Of a stretch of 20,926 bases of DNA, positions 1 through 6,836 are shown in pieces. The stretch is from Archaeoglobaceae archaeon (lineage in GTDB: Archaea > Halobacteriota > Archaeoglobi > Archaeoglobales > Archaeoglobaceae), in assembly GCA_025058955.1 (NCBI GenBank), contig JANXDV010000010.1:1-20926 (forward strand), written 5' to 3'. The notes under the pieces were generated by a model, which saw nothing but the letters and a program-made list of their open reading frames with translations, was not told the origin of the DNA and searched no databases. Numbering within the stretch: position 1 is the stretch's first letter; every line of letters begins with the position of its first letter. Both the position numbers and the translations under genes were made by a program.

Positions 1-60
1 ATTGTTTCCATAAGCTTCGAATGCTATGTCCGCGGTGTGATCAATGAACTTGTATCGCAT
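1..60 (-). CDS. Archease, N-terminal fragment (leaves the window)
   Basis: The minus strand from base 60 opens with ATG and encodes MRYKFIDHTADIAFEAYGNN before the window ends. The 'F-x-D-H-T-A-D-I' start is the signature of archease, the small acidic protein that activates the RNA ligase RtcB in tRNA splicing and repair; the Asp of HTAD is a calcium-binding residue in that family. Only 20 codons are visible, so the rest cannot be judged. It lies downstream of infB on the same strand, separated by 110 bases that hold an AT-rich promoter-like element, so it probably has its own transcript. Confidence 0.82.
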   Translation of the reverse strand, partial: MRYKFIDHTADIAFEAYGNN

Positions 61-73
61 AGAGAGTTTTCTG

Positions 74-90
74 CTTTAAAAATTTCTCTT
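74..90 (-). promoter_or_regulatory. TATA-like element upstream of archease
   Basis: On the minus strand this reads GAGAAATTTTTAAAG, a TATA-like stretch 15-30 bases before the archease ATG at 60. The spacing would place the transcript start at or near the start codon (leaderless). It is an AT-rich match only. Confidence 0.4.
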
Positions 91-170
91 TTTCGGTCAA
101 AAATGTTGGATGACAAAACTCGAGTTGATTCTGTTAAGAGTTCGTTAAAATCGTTTCAAGATTTAGAGTT

Positions 171-1937
171 CTATTTTCCCCAGAAAGGATTTTCTTTTCT
201 CTTTATTTCGAGATATTCGAGAAAGGATTTCCTTGTTTCTTCATCAAAAGAGTTCAAAAGCTCCCTCTCTATGATCTTCGCATGCTTTTCTGGAATTTCT
301 ACATAAAGAATTTCGTCGCCTTCCAGCTGTCTGCCGATGGTGATATCTTCAATCGCTATTGCAAGCTCCTCACCGGCTTTAGCAATCGCAACATTTTTTC
401 CCTCTTTCTGCATGCTCCTAACTTCACCAACTTTGCTTCCATCTGGTTTGATCAACTCTCCGCCTCTTCTCAGCTCTCCCGCCAAAACTCTAACACCAAT
501 AATTGCGGGTTTGCTCCTTCTGAAAACAAAGTCTTTGAGCAATTTTATCTTTCCAGGCTTTATCAGAGCTTCTATTCTCTGCTTTTCTCTCGTAATCTTC
601 AACTCATCTCGCCACTTTAGGAAATTGTCAATGATTGTGTAGATTATGTCACCTTCAAAGATCTTTATTCCATACTTTCTCGCCTCATCTTCCGCTTCGG
701 GAGAAACCTTAACGTTGAAAGCTAAAACCGCTTTATTTATTTCCTCCTTATTCGTTGATACATCCACCACATCTCTTTTGTCAACCTCTCCAACCTCTGC
801 TTTCTTTATTGGGATGTTATGATATTTCAGCTCATTTATCATCGCTTCGAGAGAGCCTATGGTGTCCGTTTTCAGCACAATTCCTTCGCCTTCTGTTCTT
901 ATCGCTATTTCCTCATATTCCTTCCTAACCCTCTCTCTAAATCTCTGAACGTCCTCTTCACTTTCCACTGCCTCAAATTCACTCCCCGCAATCGCTTTTT
1001 CCAGATTTGGAGCAACAATCTTTATTCCCGCCGCAGCGGTTATGCTATCAACTCTTATGAACTTGCTCTCGACTCTCATCTCCCTCGCTGGTGGTGCTTT
1101 CAGAATTGCCTTTACATTCGTCACGATCACATCATCCTTTCCACCGATTACAATTTTGTCTCCAACTTTCAGCGTTCCATCATAGATGATCGCATCGCAA
1201 GTAACACCAACGCCTCTTTCCTCTTTGATCTCCAAGATCGTCCCCTTGGCTTTGCCATCCGCTTGAAGCTTAAGACTTCCCACAAGATATCTCTGAGCAA
1301 GACCTAAAAGGATCATCAAAAGCTCTGGAACGCCTTCACCCGTCAAACCAGAAACTGGAACTATTGCAACAGTTTTTGTAAAGTCCCTTATTCTGTCAAA
1401 TCTTTCACAGGTAAAACCGTGTTTGTATAAGCTCGCAACAAGTTCATAGATTTTTGTGTCCAAATTTCTCTTTGCAAAGTCCTCTTGCATCGCATAGCTC
1501 TTAGTAAATGGTTCATTCTCTCTACTCTGCCATCCCGGTATTTTGTCGATCTTGTTTGCAGCGACAACAAAGGGAGTTTTAAAAGTCCTAAGGATCGTTA
1601 TTGCCTCCTCTGTTTGTGGCATCACCCCTTCATTTATGTCTATAACGAGAATTGCCAAATCCGCTAAAGCTCCACCTCTTTTCCTTAGATTTGTGAAAGC
1701 TTTATGTCCAGGGGTATCGATAAAAAGAAGACCTGGAAGTGCTATATTTGGTCTCCAAATTTCTCTGCAGATACTCTCAATGATCTTGATCGGAATCTCC
1801 GTAGCACCAATATGCTGTGTTATCCCTCCCGCCTCTTTTGCAGCAACCCTGCTCTTTCTGATCTTGTCAAGTAGTGTAGTCTTCCCATGGTCGACATGTC
1901 CAAGAACTGCTACTATTGGAGTCCTTATATTCTTCAT
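171..1937 (-). CDS. infB: Translation initiation factor aIF5B (IF-2 family GTPase)
   Basis: 588 residues, the normal length for archaeal aIF5B, the GTPase that promotes subunit joining and initiator tRNA delivery. All G motifs are visible: GHVDHGKT at residues 13-20 (P-loop), the GGITQHIGAT switch, DTPGHKAF (G3), NKID (G4) and VSGLTGEG (G5). The EF-Tu-like barrels and IF-2 C-terminal region follow without an intein. The ATG at 1937 overlaps the ndk stop as ATGA, so translation is probably coupled to ndk. It is the last gene of rpl7ae-rps28e-rpl24e-ndk-infB, a widespread archaeal order. Confidence 0.97.
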   Translation of the reverse strand: MKNIRTPIVAVLGHVDHGKTTLLDKIRKSRVAAKEAGGITQHIGATEIPIKIIESICREIWRPNIALPGLLFIDTPGHKAFTNLRKRGGALADLAILVIDINEGVMPQTEEAITILRTFKTPFVVAANKIDKIPGWQSRENEPFTKSYAMQEDFAKRNLDTKIYELVASLYKHGFTCERFDRIRDFTKTVAIVPVSGLTGEGVPELLMILLGLAQRYLVGSLKLQADGKAKGTILEIKEERGVGVTCDAIIYDGTLKVGDKIVIGGKDDVIVTNVKAILKAPPAREMRVESKFIRVDSITAAAGIKIVAPNLEKAIAGSEFEAVESEEDVQRFRERVRKEYEEIAIRTEGEGIVLKTDTIGSLEAMINELKYHNIPIKKAEVGEVDKRDVVDVSTNKEEINKAVLAFNVKVSPEAEDEARKYGIKIFEGDIIYTIIDNFLKWRDELKITREKQRIEALIKPGKIKLLKDFVFRRSKPAIIGVRVLAGELRRGGELIKPDGSKVGEVRSMQKEGKNVAIAKAGEELAIAIEDITIGRQLEGDEILYVEIPEKHAKIIERELLNSFDEETRKSFLEYLEIKRKENPFWGK

Positions 1938-2386
1938 TTTTCGTATACCCAGACATCGTTTTCTCTTCTGTAGCTCAAAATTTCTTTTTCCTCGAAGAAA
2001 AGCCTTATTTCTCTTTCTGCTGAAGCAATAGAATCAGAAGCGTGGACGACGTTTCTTCCTAAATCTAAACCAAAATCGCCCCGAATTGTTCCCGGCTCAG
2101 CTTCAGCAGGATTTGTTGCTCCTACAAGCTTTCTCACAACCTTCACAGCGTTGTTTCCTTCAACTACCATCGCAACAACTGGAGCGCTGGTTATGTAAGA
2201 AATAAGAGAAGAGAAGAATGGCTTAGCCTTGTGCTCCGCATAGTGGTTTTCCGCAAGCTCTCTTGAAATTTTTAACATTTTCAATGCAACGATCTTAAAG
2301 CCTTTCCTTTCAAGCCTTGAAATTATTTCTCCAATGAGTCCTCTCTGCACACCATCGGGCTTTACCATTACAAAAGTTTTTTCCAA
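1934..2386 (-). CDS. ndk: Nucleoside diphosphate kinase
   Basis: 150 residues transferring gamma-phosphate between NTPs and NDPs to balance nucleotide pools. The start EKTFVMVKPDGVQRG and the active-site NVVHASDS, with phospho-histidine H115, are diagnostic; GTIRGDF is also present. I choose TTG at 2386 because GGAAGGTGAT (2400-2391) sits four bases upstream and the family begins with this sequence. The reading frame stays open to an ATG at 2422, but that would add 12 residues inside rpl24e with no family support. Its ribosome-binding site overlaps the rpl24e stop codon, and its stop overlaps infB. Confidence 0.95.
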   Translation of the reverse strand: MEKTFVMVKPDGVQRGLIGEIISRLERKGFKIVALKMLKISRELAENHYAEHKAKPFFSSLISYITSAPVVAMVVEGNNAVKVVRKLVGATNPAEAEPGTIRGDFGLDLGRNVVHASDSIASAEREIRLFFEEKEILSYRRENDVWVYEK

Positions 2387-2391
2387 TGAGA

Positions 2392-2571
2392 TCACCTTCC
2401 TTTCTCGTAAAACTTTGTCCACTTCAGTTTTCTCGCACTTCTGCCAAGTTTATAGTTTTTCTCACACTTTCCACTGCAAAAGTAGATTATTCTGCCATCT
2501 TTCCTAACAAGACTTTTTCCTGTTCCTGGTTCGATTTCAAAACCACAAAAAGAGCAGATCTTGGCTTCCAT
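2392..2571 (-). CDS. rpl24e: Ribosomal protein eL24 (L24e), 59 residues
   Basis: This short gene fills the gap between rps28e and ndk. It starts MEAKICSFCGFEIEPGTG, continues with YFCSGKC, and ends KLKWTKFYEKGR before TGA at 2394-2392. The C-x2-C (residues 6 and 9) and C-x3-C pairs form the zinc ribbon of eL24, a large-subunit protein. Archaeal eL24 is usually 55-70 residues, so it is complete. It begins one base after the rps28e stop and ends inside the ndk ribosome-binding site. Confidence 0.96.
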   Translation of the reverse strand: MEAKICSFCGFEIEPGTGKSLVRKDGRIIYFCSGKCEKNYKLGRSARKLKWTKFYEKGR

Positions 2572-2572
2572 A

Positions 2573-2782
2573 TCACTTCACCGCAAGCTTTCTCGCTTCT
2601 CTTGCGGTCTCTTTGATCATCAGTATGTCTCCAACTTTTACCGGTCCAAAGACGTTTCTCGTTATTATTCTGCCCGCATTTTCGCCAGCAAGCACCTTTA
2701 CCTTCACCTGCGTAACTTCCCCATGCATTCCCGTTCTACCAATGATCTCCATAACTTCTGCTGGTTGGATATCTTCCTCCAT
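2573..2782 (-). CDS. rps28e: Ribosomal protein eS28 (S28e)
   Basis: 69 residues, full length for eS28, a small-subunit protein near the mRNA exit channel. The stretches VMEIIGRTGMHGEVTQVKVK and RNVFGPVKVGDIL are characteristic, as is the basic tail REARKLAVK. The ATG at 2782 is six bases after the rpl7ae stop, and the gene runs into rpl24e with one base between, so the ribosomal genes are clearly cotranscribed. Confidence 0.96.
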   Translation of the reverse strand: MEEDIQPAEVMEIIGRTGMHGEVTQVKVKVLAGENAGRIITRNVFGPVKVGDILMIKETAREARKLAVK

Positions 2783-2788
2783 AGCTCA

Positions 2789-3148
2789 TCACTTTCTAAG
2801 TCCTTTGAGCTTTTCAACAATCATAGCCAACTCCTTTTTTGCATTCCCCTCATCAACAATCGCTGCGGAAGCACAATTTACATCGATCTTTATCGCTTTT
2901 CCAATGTCCGCCTTGCTCTTAACGTAAACGTATGGAATATTTTTTTCTTCGCATAACAACGGCAAATGTGCTACTACTTCTGGAGGATCAACGTCCATTG
3001 CGATGTATACGAGCTTTGCTATCCCTCTTTCCACAGCTTTTGTCGTCTCGTTTGTGCCCTTCTTCACCTTACCAGTCTCTCTTGATTTTTCAAGCAAAGC
3101 AAGTGCTTCGTTCTGCAGATCTTGTGGAACTTCAAATCTTATATACAT
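2789..3148 (-). CDS. rpl7ae: Ribosomal protein eL8 / L7Ae (kink-turn binding)
   Basis: 119 residues. Archaeal L7Ae is a large-subunit protein and also the core protein of C/D and H/ACA sRNPs and RNase P, where it binds kink-turns. The sequence shows KKGTNETTKAVERG (RNA-contacting loop), LVYIAMDVDPPEVVAHLPLLCEEKN split over the central strands, and YVYVKSKADIG. A strong GGAGGTG (3160-3154) lies five bases before the ATG. It is first in its operon. Two other genes here belong to the same RNP world: the C/D sRNA at 20538-20591, which would need L7Ae, and gar1 at the right edge. Confidence 0.96.
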   Translation of the reverse strand: MYIRFEVPQDLQNEALALLEKSRETGKVKKGTNETTKAVERGIAKLVYIAMDVDPPEVVAHLPLLCEEKNIPYVYVKSKADIGKAIKIDVNCASAAIVDEGNAKKELAMIVEKLKGLRK

Positions 3149-3153
3149 TCGAA

Positions 3154-3217
3154 CACCTCCTTTCTTGCGTCATCATTCATCGGTTCAAAACCCAATGACT
3201 TTCGCTATTTTAAGCTT
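3154..3217 (-). promoter_or_regulatory. Promoter and ribosome-binding site of the rpl7ae operon
   Basis: On the minus strand AAGCTTAAAATAG (3217-3205) is a TATA-like box. A start about 25 bases downstream, near 3184, gives a leader of roughly 35 bases containing the consensus GGAGGTG (3160-3154). This operon therefore appears to have a leader, unlike many promoters in the window. The TATA assignment is by eye; the ribosome-binding site is unambiguous. Confidence 0.55.
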
Positions 3218-3308
3218 TTTGGTTGTCGAGTAAAATTGCTAAAATTACAACAATCATCGGAGATCATTGAGAAAGCTAAAAGAACTCGAAGAACTCACTT
3301 AGATCTCA

Positions 3309-3842
3309 ATGAAGATCGCTGGAATAGATGTCGGCATTAGATCTTTTAAGCTCGCAATCATAGAGGATCAGCTGATCTACATTGGCGATTATGAGAAGGA
3401 AAAACTAAGAGGAGTTTTTGCTGTAGGTATCGATGCTCCGCTTTCATTTCCAAAAGAGGGGATGCTTAGAGATTGCGAAAAGAAACTGATAAAGCTTGGA
3501 ATTAGGCTTTTTCCTTCTGGAGCACAATTTTTTAGGGATATAACGCTTAGGGGGATTGAGATTGCTCAAGAAATCAGAAAAGAGGGTATAGAGGTTTTTG
3601 AAGTATATCCATATGCTTCGAGAGTTTTGATGAAAATAGCGCCTAAAGCGAAAAAGAGAACGAAAAGAGGTGTTGCAGAGATAATTGAAGCTTTGAAGAA
3701 ATTCATAGAGCTTCCAGAGCTTACACATGACGAAGTTGATGCGGTAATATCTGCCTTAACTGTTAGAGAATTCCTTCAAGGCAGAGGGTTTGTTTTGAGC
3801 GGAAAAGACGGGGAAATCATTTTGCCAACAGAAAGGGATTAA
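3309..3842 (+). CDS. DUF429 family protein (predicted RNase H-fold)
   Basis: 177 residues. The N-terminus MKIAGIDVGIRSFKLAI gives the first strand with an acidic residue (IDVG), followed by the typical VGIDAPLSFP strand-loop and a C-terminal THDEVDAVISALTVREF helix with conserved acidic residues. This pattern is that of DUF429, predicted to have an RNase H-like fold and to act on nucleic acid; no function has been established to my knowledge. ATG at 3309 starts directly at the fold. It is divergent from rpl7ae and first in a three-gene plus-strand set ending in a ribosome biogenesis gene, so a role in RNA metabolism is possible but only by association. Confidence 0.75.
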   Translation: MKIAGIDVGIRSFKLAIIEDQLIYIGDYEKEKLRGVFAVGIDAPLSFPKEGMLRDCEKKLIKLGIRLFPSGAQFFRDITLRGIEIAQEIRKEGIEVFEVYPYASRVLMKIAPKAKKRTKRGVAEIIEALKKFIELPELTHDEVDAVISALTVREFLQGRGFVLSGKDGEIILPTERD

Positions 3843-3866
3843 TATCTAAAGTCAAAGATTGAACAA

Positions 3867-4436
3867 ATGAATGAACGTGGGTTGATAGATTTATTTACTG
3901 CCATGGAAGCCCTTAAAGGACCGATTTACGAGTGCAAGTATTATCCATGCCATTTTAGCGAGCAGGATTGCTCTCTTTGTTTCTGCATTTTCTATCCCTG
4001 CTTGTTATACAGACTTGGAGAAATAGTTTTATCTCAATCTGGAAAAGCGGTTTGGAGCTGTAAGAATTGCTTCTGGATCCATAAAAAGGAGAATGTCGAG
4101 GAAATAGTAACTTATTTCTCCTCATATCCAAGACAAATTCTGGTAGAAGCGGATTGGTATTTCTTCAATAGAGCACTTCAGGAGATTCTTTTTGGCAGAG
4201 AATTGGGATTCATGATTGGAAAGGCATATAATTTGATGCCAGCAAACTTTCACGGATTTAATTGCAGAAGTGCGAAAGATGGAGCATTTCTTGCGGTTAG
4301 AATTAGAGAAGGTTTTCTTGAGGTTCGTGAAGTCAAGAACTTCTTGGATTTGAGTGATGAGATCCTAATTCCCCAGAAATTCGCTAAAATTCTCAGAGGT
4401 TTTAATGGGAAAAACTACATAGAATGTGAGCTATGA
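3867..4436 (+). CDS. Cysteine-rich small domain protein with unrecognised C-terminal half
   Basis: 189 residues. Residues 20-72 carry eight cysteines (23, 28, 35, 38, 40, 45, 65, 68) in the arrangement C-x4-C-x6-C-x2-C-x-C-x4-C then VWSCKNCFWIH, which matches the 'cysteine-rich small domain' known from some archaeal cobamide-related and other proteins. It probably binds metal or an Fe-S cluster. Residues 90-189, from YPRQILVEADWYFF onward, I do not recognise; this part lacks transmembrane segments. The gene starts 24 bases after the DUF429 gene and overlaps the Brix gene as ATGA, so the three are likely cotranscribed. No function is assigned. Confidence 0.7.
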   Translation: MNERGLIDLFTAMEALKGPIYECKYYPCHFSEQDCSLCFCIFYPCLLYRLGEIVLSQSGKAVWSCKNCFWIHKKENVEEIVTYFSSYPRQILVEADWYFFNRALQEILFGRELGFMIGKAYNLMPANFHGFNCRSAKDGAFLAVRIREGFLEVREVKNFLDLSDEILIPQKFAKILRGFNGKNYIECEL

Positions 4437-4879
4437 TCCTAACGACTTCGAGAAAGCCAAGCAGAAAGACGAGAAGTTTTGCAAAAGCTCTTTCCAGGTT
4501 CTTGAACTGGAAATACATTCAAAGAGGTAAAATGAGTCTTAAGGACTTTGAAAATGAAAAAATTTGCTTAATTTCAGAAATTAAGGGAAATCCTGCTTTT
4601 TTAAGCTTTTATGAAGGTGATAAAAAAACTTTAGAGCTTTTCTTTTCTGTGAGCAATATAAAAAAGAGTGATATCGAAAGAGGCGAGGTTGTTTACTTTG
4701 GGGAGAAATACAACTTCTTCAACGCCATATCTTCGAAATTGCTTGAAAAATTCGATAAAAGACCTTACTTTCGGAAGAGAATTGTTGAAAGAGATAACGA
4801 GCTTTATTTCTACTTTTTAGACGAACTGATTTTCAAAATGAGGATCTTTGAGGTTAAGAGATCTGACCAAAATCCATGA
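4433..4879 (+). CDS. Brix domain / Imp4-like ribosome biogenesis protein
   Basis: 148 residues. The opening ILTTSRKPSRKTRSFAKAL followed by a basic RGKMSL loop is the conserved start of archaeal Brix proteins, single-domain relatives of eukaryotic Imp4, Rpf1 and Brx1 that bind pre-rRNA during ribosome assembly. Length is at the short end of the usual range. ATG at 4433 overlaps the stop of the cysteine-rich gene. Its last 26 bases overlap the convergent DUF151 gene. Confidence 0.85.
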   Translation: MILTTSRKPSRKTRSFAKALSRFLNWKYIQRGKMSLKDFENEKICLISEIKGNPAFLSFYEGDKKTLELFFSVSNIKKSDIERGEVVYFGEKYNFFNAISSKLLEKFDKRPYFRKRIVERDNELYFYFLDELIFKMRIFEVKRSDQNP

Positions 4880-5291
4880 GATCTTCTGGCATGTTTTCAA
4901 AGCCCGCCTCATCGAGAACTTTTGGATCTACAAAGATTGGACATGGAATTCTTAGAGCTATAGCAATGCTGTCACTCGGTCTTGCGTCGATCTCGATCTC
5001 TCTATCGTTTTGTTTTACAACAATTCTTGCATAAAAAGTTGTGTCGATTAGATCGTCGATCACGACTTTTTCAACTTTTCCATTTAGCTTCGAGATTATG
5101 TCGACGATGAGATCATGCGTCATAGGTCTTGGTGGGAGATATTTGTTCATTGCGGAATAGATTGAAGCTGCTTCAGCGAATCCTATGTAGATTGGAAGAA
5201 TTCTTCCGTCTTCTGCTCTTAAAACTACCACCGGTGATGATGCAAATTGAGTTTTTGCTATGAACACTCCGAACACTTCTGCTACGAGCAC
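4854..5291 (-). CDS. DUF151 / bifunctional nuclease (BFN) domain protein
   Basis: 145 residues spanning one BFN domain: VVVLRAEDGRILPIYIGFAEAASI, the MTHDL segment and IEIDARPSDSIAIALR are hallmark stretches. Relatives have been described with DNase/RNase activity, but the archaeal role is unclear. The start is GTG at 5291; a TTTAATAC element centred about 24 bases upstream would make the mRNA leaderless. It lies 36 bases after the LysE-type gene on the same strand and converges on the Brix gene, overlapping it by 26 bases. Confidence 0.9.
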   Translation of the reverse strand: MLVAEVFGVFIAKTQFASSPVVVLRAEDGRILPIYIGFAEAASIYSAMNKYLPPRPMTHDLIVDIISKLNGKVEKVVIDDLIDTTFYARIVVKQNDREIEIDARPSDSIAIALRIPCPIFVDPKVLDEAGFENMPEDLMDFGQIS

Positions 5292-5327
5292 AAATAAATT
5301 CGTTTTAAATGTATTAAAACTTTGTTC

Positions 5328-5960
5328 TCAGAAGATGTGCATACCAGTTAGGGCGAAGTATATATAGTCTAAGCCAAAGAAAAGCACGAGAATGCCAAGA
5401 GAGAGCAAAAGAAACTTGTAAGCTCTCAGTGTTAATCCTTTGAAGGATGTTATGTAAGCTAAGAAGCTTAGAAAGGCGAAATCGATCCAGATGTGAGAAA
5501 CAAAAAGAATTGCAATTCCAATTAATCCGAAAGTGAGGATAGACTCGCTGATTAGCACACTTCCAACTCCAAACCACCATGCGATGAAGAAGGGATTGAG
5601 AGCGGTTAAAGCGATCCCCGTTAAAAGCGGAGAAAAGTTCTTATCTTTGCCTGAGATCTCTTCAGTTTGTAAAGCACTTTTTACAGTTAGATAACCAAAA
5701 AATAAGAGAAATGAACCTCCAATTAATGCGAGCGGTCTTAAAATCCCCTCAATACCGCCATAAGTTGAGATGAAGAATGCGATGATCAAAACGAGTGGAA
5801 GCTCAACGATAAAATGACCCGTGCTCACCATGAAACCTCCTTTCCAGCCATTCTTAACTCCAATCGCTGCAGTAGCTGCACTAAGCGGTCCTGGAGCTAA
5901 AGCACCGGAACTGCTGACAACTACCACTTTCGCTACAAATTCGAGCACAGAGAAACTCAA
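5328..5960 (-). CDS. LysE-type amino-acid exporter family membrane protein
   Basis: About 210 residues with six hydrophobic segments. The first contains SSSGALAPGPLSAATAAIGVK, which matches the A-x-x-P-G-P motif of the LysE/RhtB superfamily, and ALNPFFIAWW in the middle is also family-typical. Substrate cannot be read from sequence. The frame opens with TTG at 5960; GTG at 5948 is an alternative and would fit a leaderless transcript from AACTTTTATTCC (5979-5968). It is 20 bases after the NMD3-like gene, so it could also be read through from the ileS operon. Confidence 0.85.
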   Translation of the reverse strand: MSFSVLEFVAKVVVVSSSGALAPGPLSAATAAIGVKNGWKGGFMVSTGHFIVELPLVLIIAFFISTYGGIEGILRPLALIGGSFLLFFGYLTVKSALQTEEISGKDKNFSPLLTGIALTALNPFFIAWWFGVGSVLISESILTFGLIGIAILFVSHIWIDFAFLSFLAYITSFKGLTLRAYKFLLLSLGILVLFFGLDYIYFALTGMHIF

Positions 5961-5980
5961 AGCATGGAATAAAAGTTTTT

Positions 5981-6244
5981 TCAGGATTTTCTAAGAGAGT
6001 AAACAAAAAGATATCTCCCCTTTCCACCTTTGAAGCCAAGATTTTCAGTGCTCATTTTAATTTCAAAACGAAAATCTCTTTTTAATTTCGAAATAAACCT
6101 TCTTGCGATCTCCACATCCTCAAAGAAAACATCTATCCCGTTTTTCATTCTAAAAACTTCTTTTTCAAACTCTTCAGCCTTCTCAAGGATTTTCAAGATC
6201 TCTTCATCGTTAAAGCCTCTTAGCTGGATCTTAGCGGGATGCAT
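5981..6244 (-). CDS. Stand-alone NMD3-like domain protein
   Basis: 87 residues starting MHPAKIQLRGFNDEEI. The core, KNGIDVFFEDVEIARRFIS followed by KLKRDFRFEIKMS and a G-K-G-R-Y-L-F-V strand, resembles the middle domain of NMD3, the 60S export/assembly adaptor (human NMD3 has a comparable GLDFYYSSKQHAQKM segment). Full archaeal NMD3 begins with a zinc domain of C-x2-C motifs; none exists here, and the sequence upstream is the mptE-like gene in another frame. I prefer ATG at 6244 over TTG at 6259. It overlaps the mptE-like gene by 14 bases. Assignment rests on pattern similarity alone; a Pcc1-type protein was considered but fits less well. Confidence 0.5.
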   Translation of the reverse strand: MHPAKIQLRGFNDEEILKILEKAEEFEKEVFRMKNGIDVFFEDVEIARRFISKLKRDFRFEIKMSTENLGFKGGKGRYLFVYSLRKS

Positions 6245-6836
6245 TGAGAATTCCTTCAATTTCGAGGATCTTTTTAGCCCATTTCAGCTTCTTTAACTTC
6301 AATCCTTCTCCTTTTTCAAAGTCAAAGCCATAAAGAGTGATTTTTTTAGCACCGAAATTCTTAGCTATGATCACCGCTCTATCACCATCCGTAAAACCGC
6401 CGAAGTTGTATACTCTGCCAAAAGGCTCGCTTTGTGTTGTTGCAACGAATTTTCTGACTTTTGGCACAACTTCCCTAATTCGATCCATGTTGTCGCCGTG
6501 AGCATGAAAGACGAGAATGCATCCCATTTTTTCCAGCTCCAAGATCTTTTCCAATTTTTCTTCCAGATCTGTAACATGGACTCTTGGAATTTTGGCAATC
6601 TTTTCAACCGCTTTTCCCGCAGTTACAACAAATTCTTCTTTGATCTCTTCTCCTTCATATGCTCCTCCAACAACCGCAACCTCTTTTCCCCTTATGCAAT
6701 CAAGCACTTTGCAGTCAAGAAGCTTTCCTTCGCCGAGTTTTGCGATCAACTTTGCAGATTCTTCATCTTTCTCTCTTGAAAAGCCAAAATCCAAAAGAAT
6801 TTGTTCGTAGATCTTCAACCATTCCTTTAGCTCCAT
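6231..6836 (-). CDS. mptE: MptE-like 6-hydroxymethylpterin pyrophosphokinase (DUF115)
   Basis: 201 residues of the DUF115 family, whose methanogen member MptE transfers pyrophosphate to 6-hydroxymethyl-7,8-dihydropterin in tetrahydromethanopterin synthesis. Visible family features are GKEVAVVGGAYEG, the acidic FHAHGDNMDRI stretch, TTQSEPFGRVYNFGGFTDGDRAV and LYGFDFEKGEGLKLKKLKWAKKI split over the C-terminus. ATG at 6836 overlaps the ileS stop by 10 bases. Archaeoglobales use methanopterin, so the role fits. The family also contains other members, hence some doubt about substrate. Confidence 0.87.
   Translation of the reverse strand: MELKEWLKIYEQILLDFGFSREKDEESAKLIAKLGEGKLLDCKVLDCIRGKEVAVVGGAYEGEEIKEEFVVTAGKAVEKIAKIPRVHVTDLEEKLEKILELEKMGCILVFHAHGDNMDRIREVVPKVRKFVATTQSEPFGRVYNFGGFTDGDRAVIIAKNFGAKKITLYGFDFEKGEGLKLKKLKWAKKILEIEGILNASR

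Noticed and set aside
37..306. Plus-strand 89-codon frame at the left edge
   Set aside because: It overlaps archease, its promoter and the end of infB on the other strand, has no recognisable domain and no ribosome-binding site.
819..1307. Long plus-strand frame opposite infB
   Set aside because: It is a shadow of the conserved infB coding frame; the amino-acid makeup is not protein-like.
171..1937. Intein or insertion in infB
   Set aside because: The frame is continuous, of normal length, and all GTPase motifs are evenly spaced.
3178..3200. Possible tRNA T-loop (GGTTCAAAACC)
   Set aside because: Only two stem pairs can form and there is no acceptor, D or anticodon stem around it.
5981..6259. 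KEOPS subunit Pcc1 as identity of the small gene
   Set aside because: Length is similar, but the G-I-D-V-F-F...A-R-x-F-x-x-x-L pattern fits the NMD3 middle domain better.
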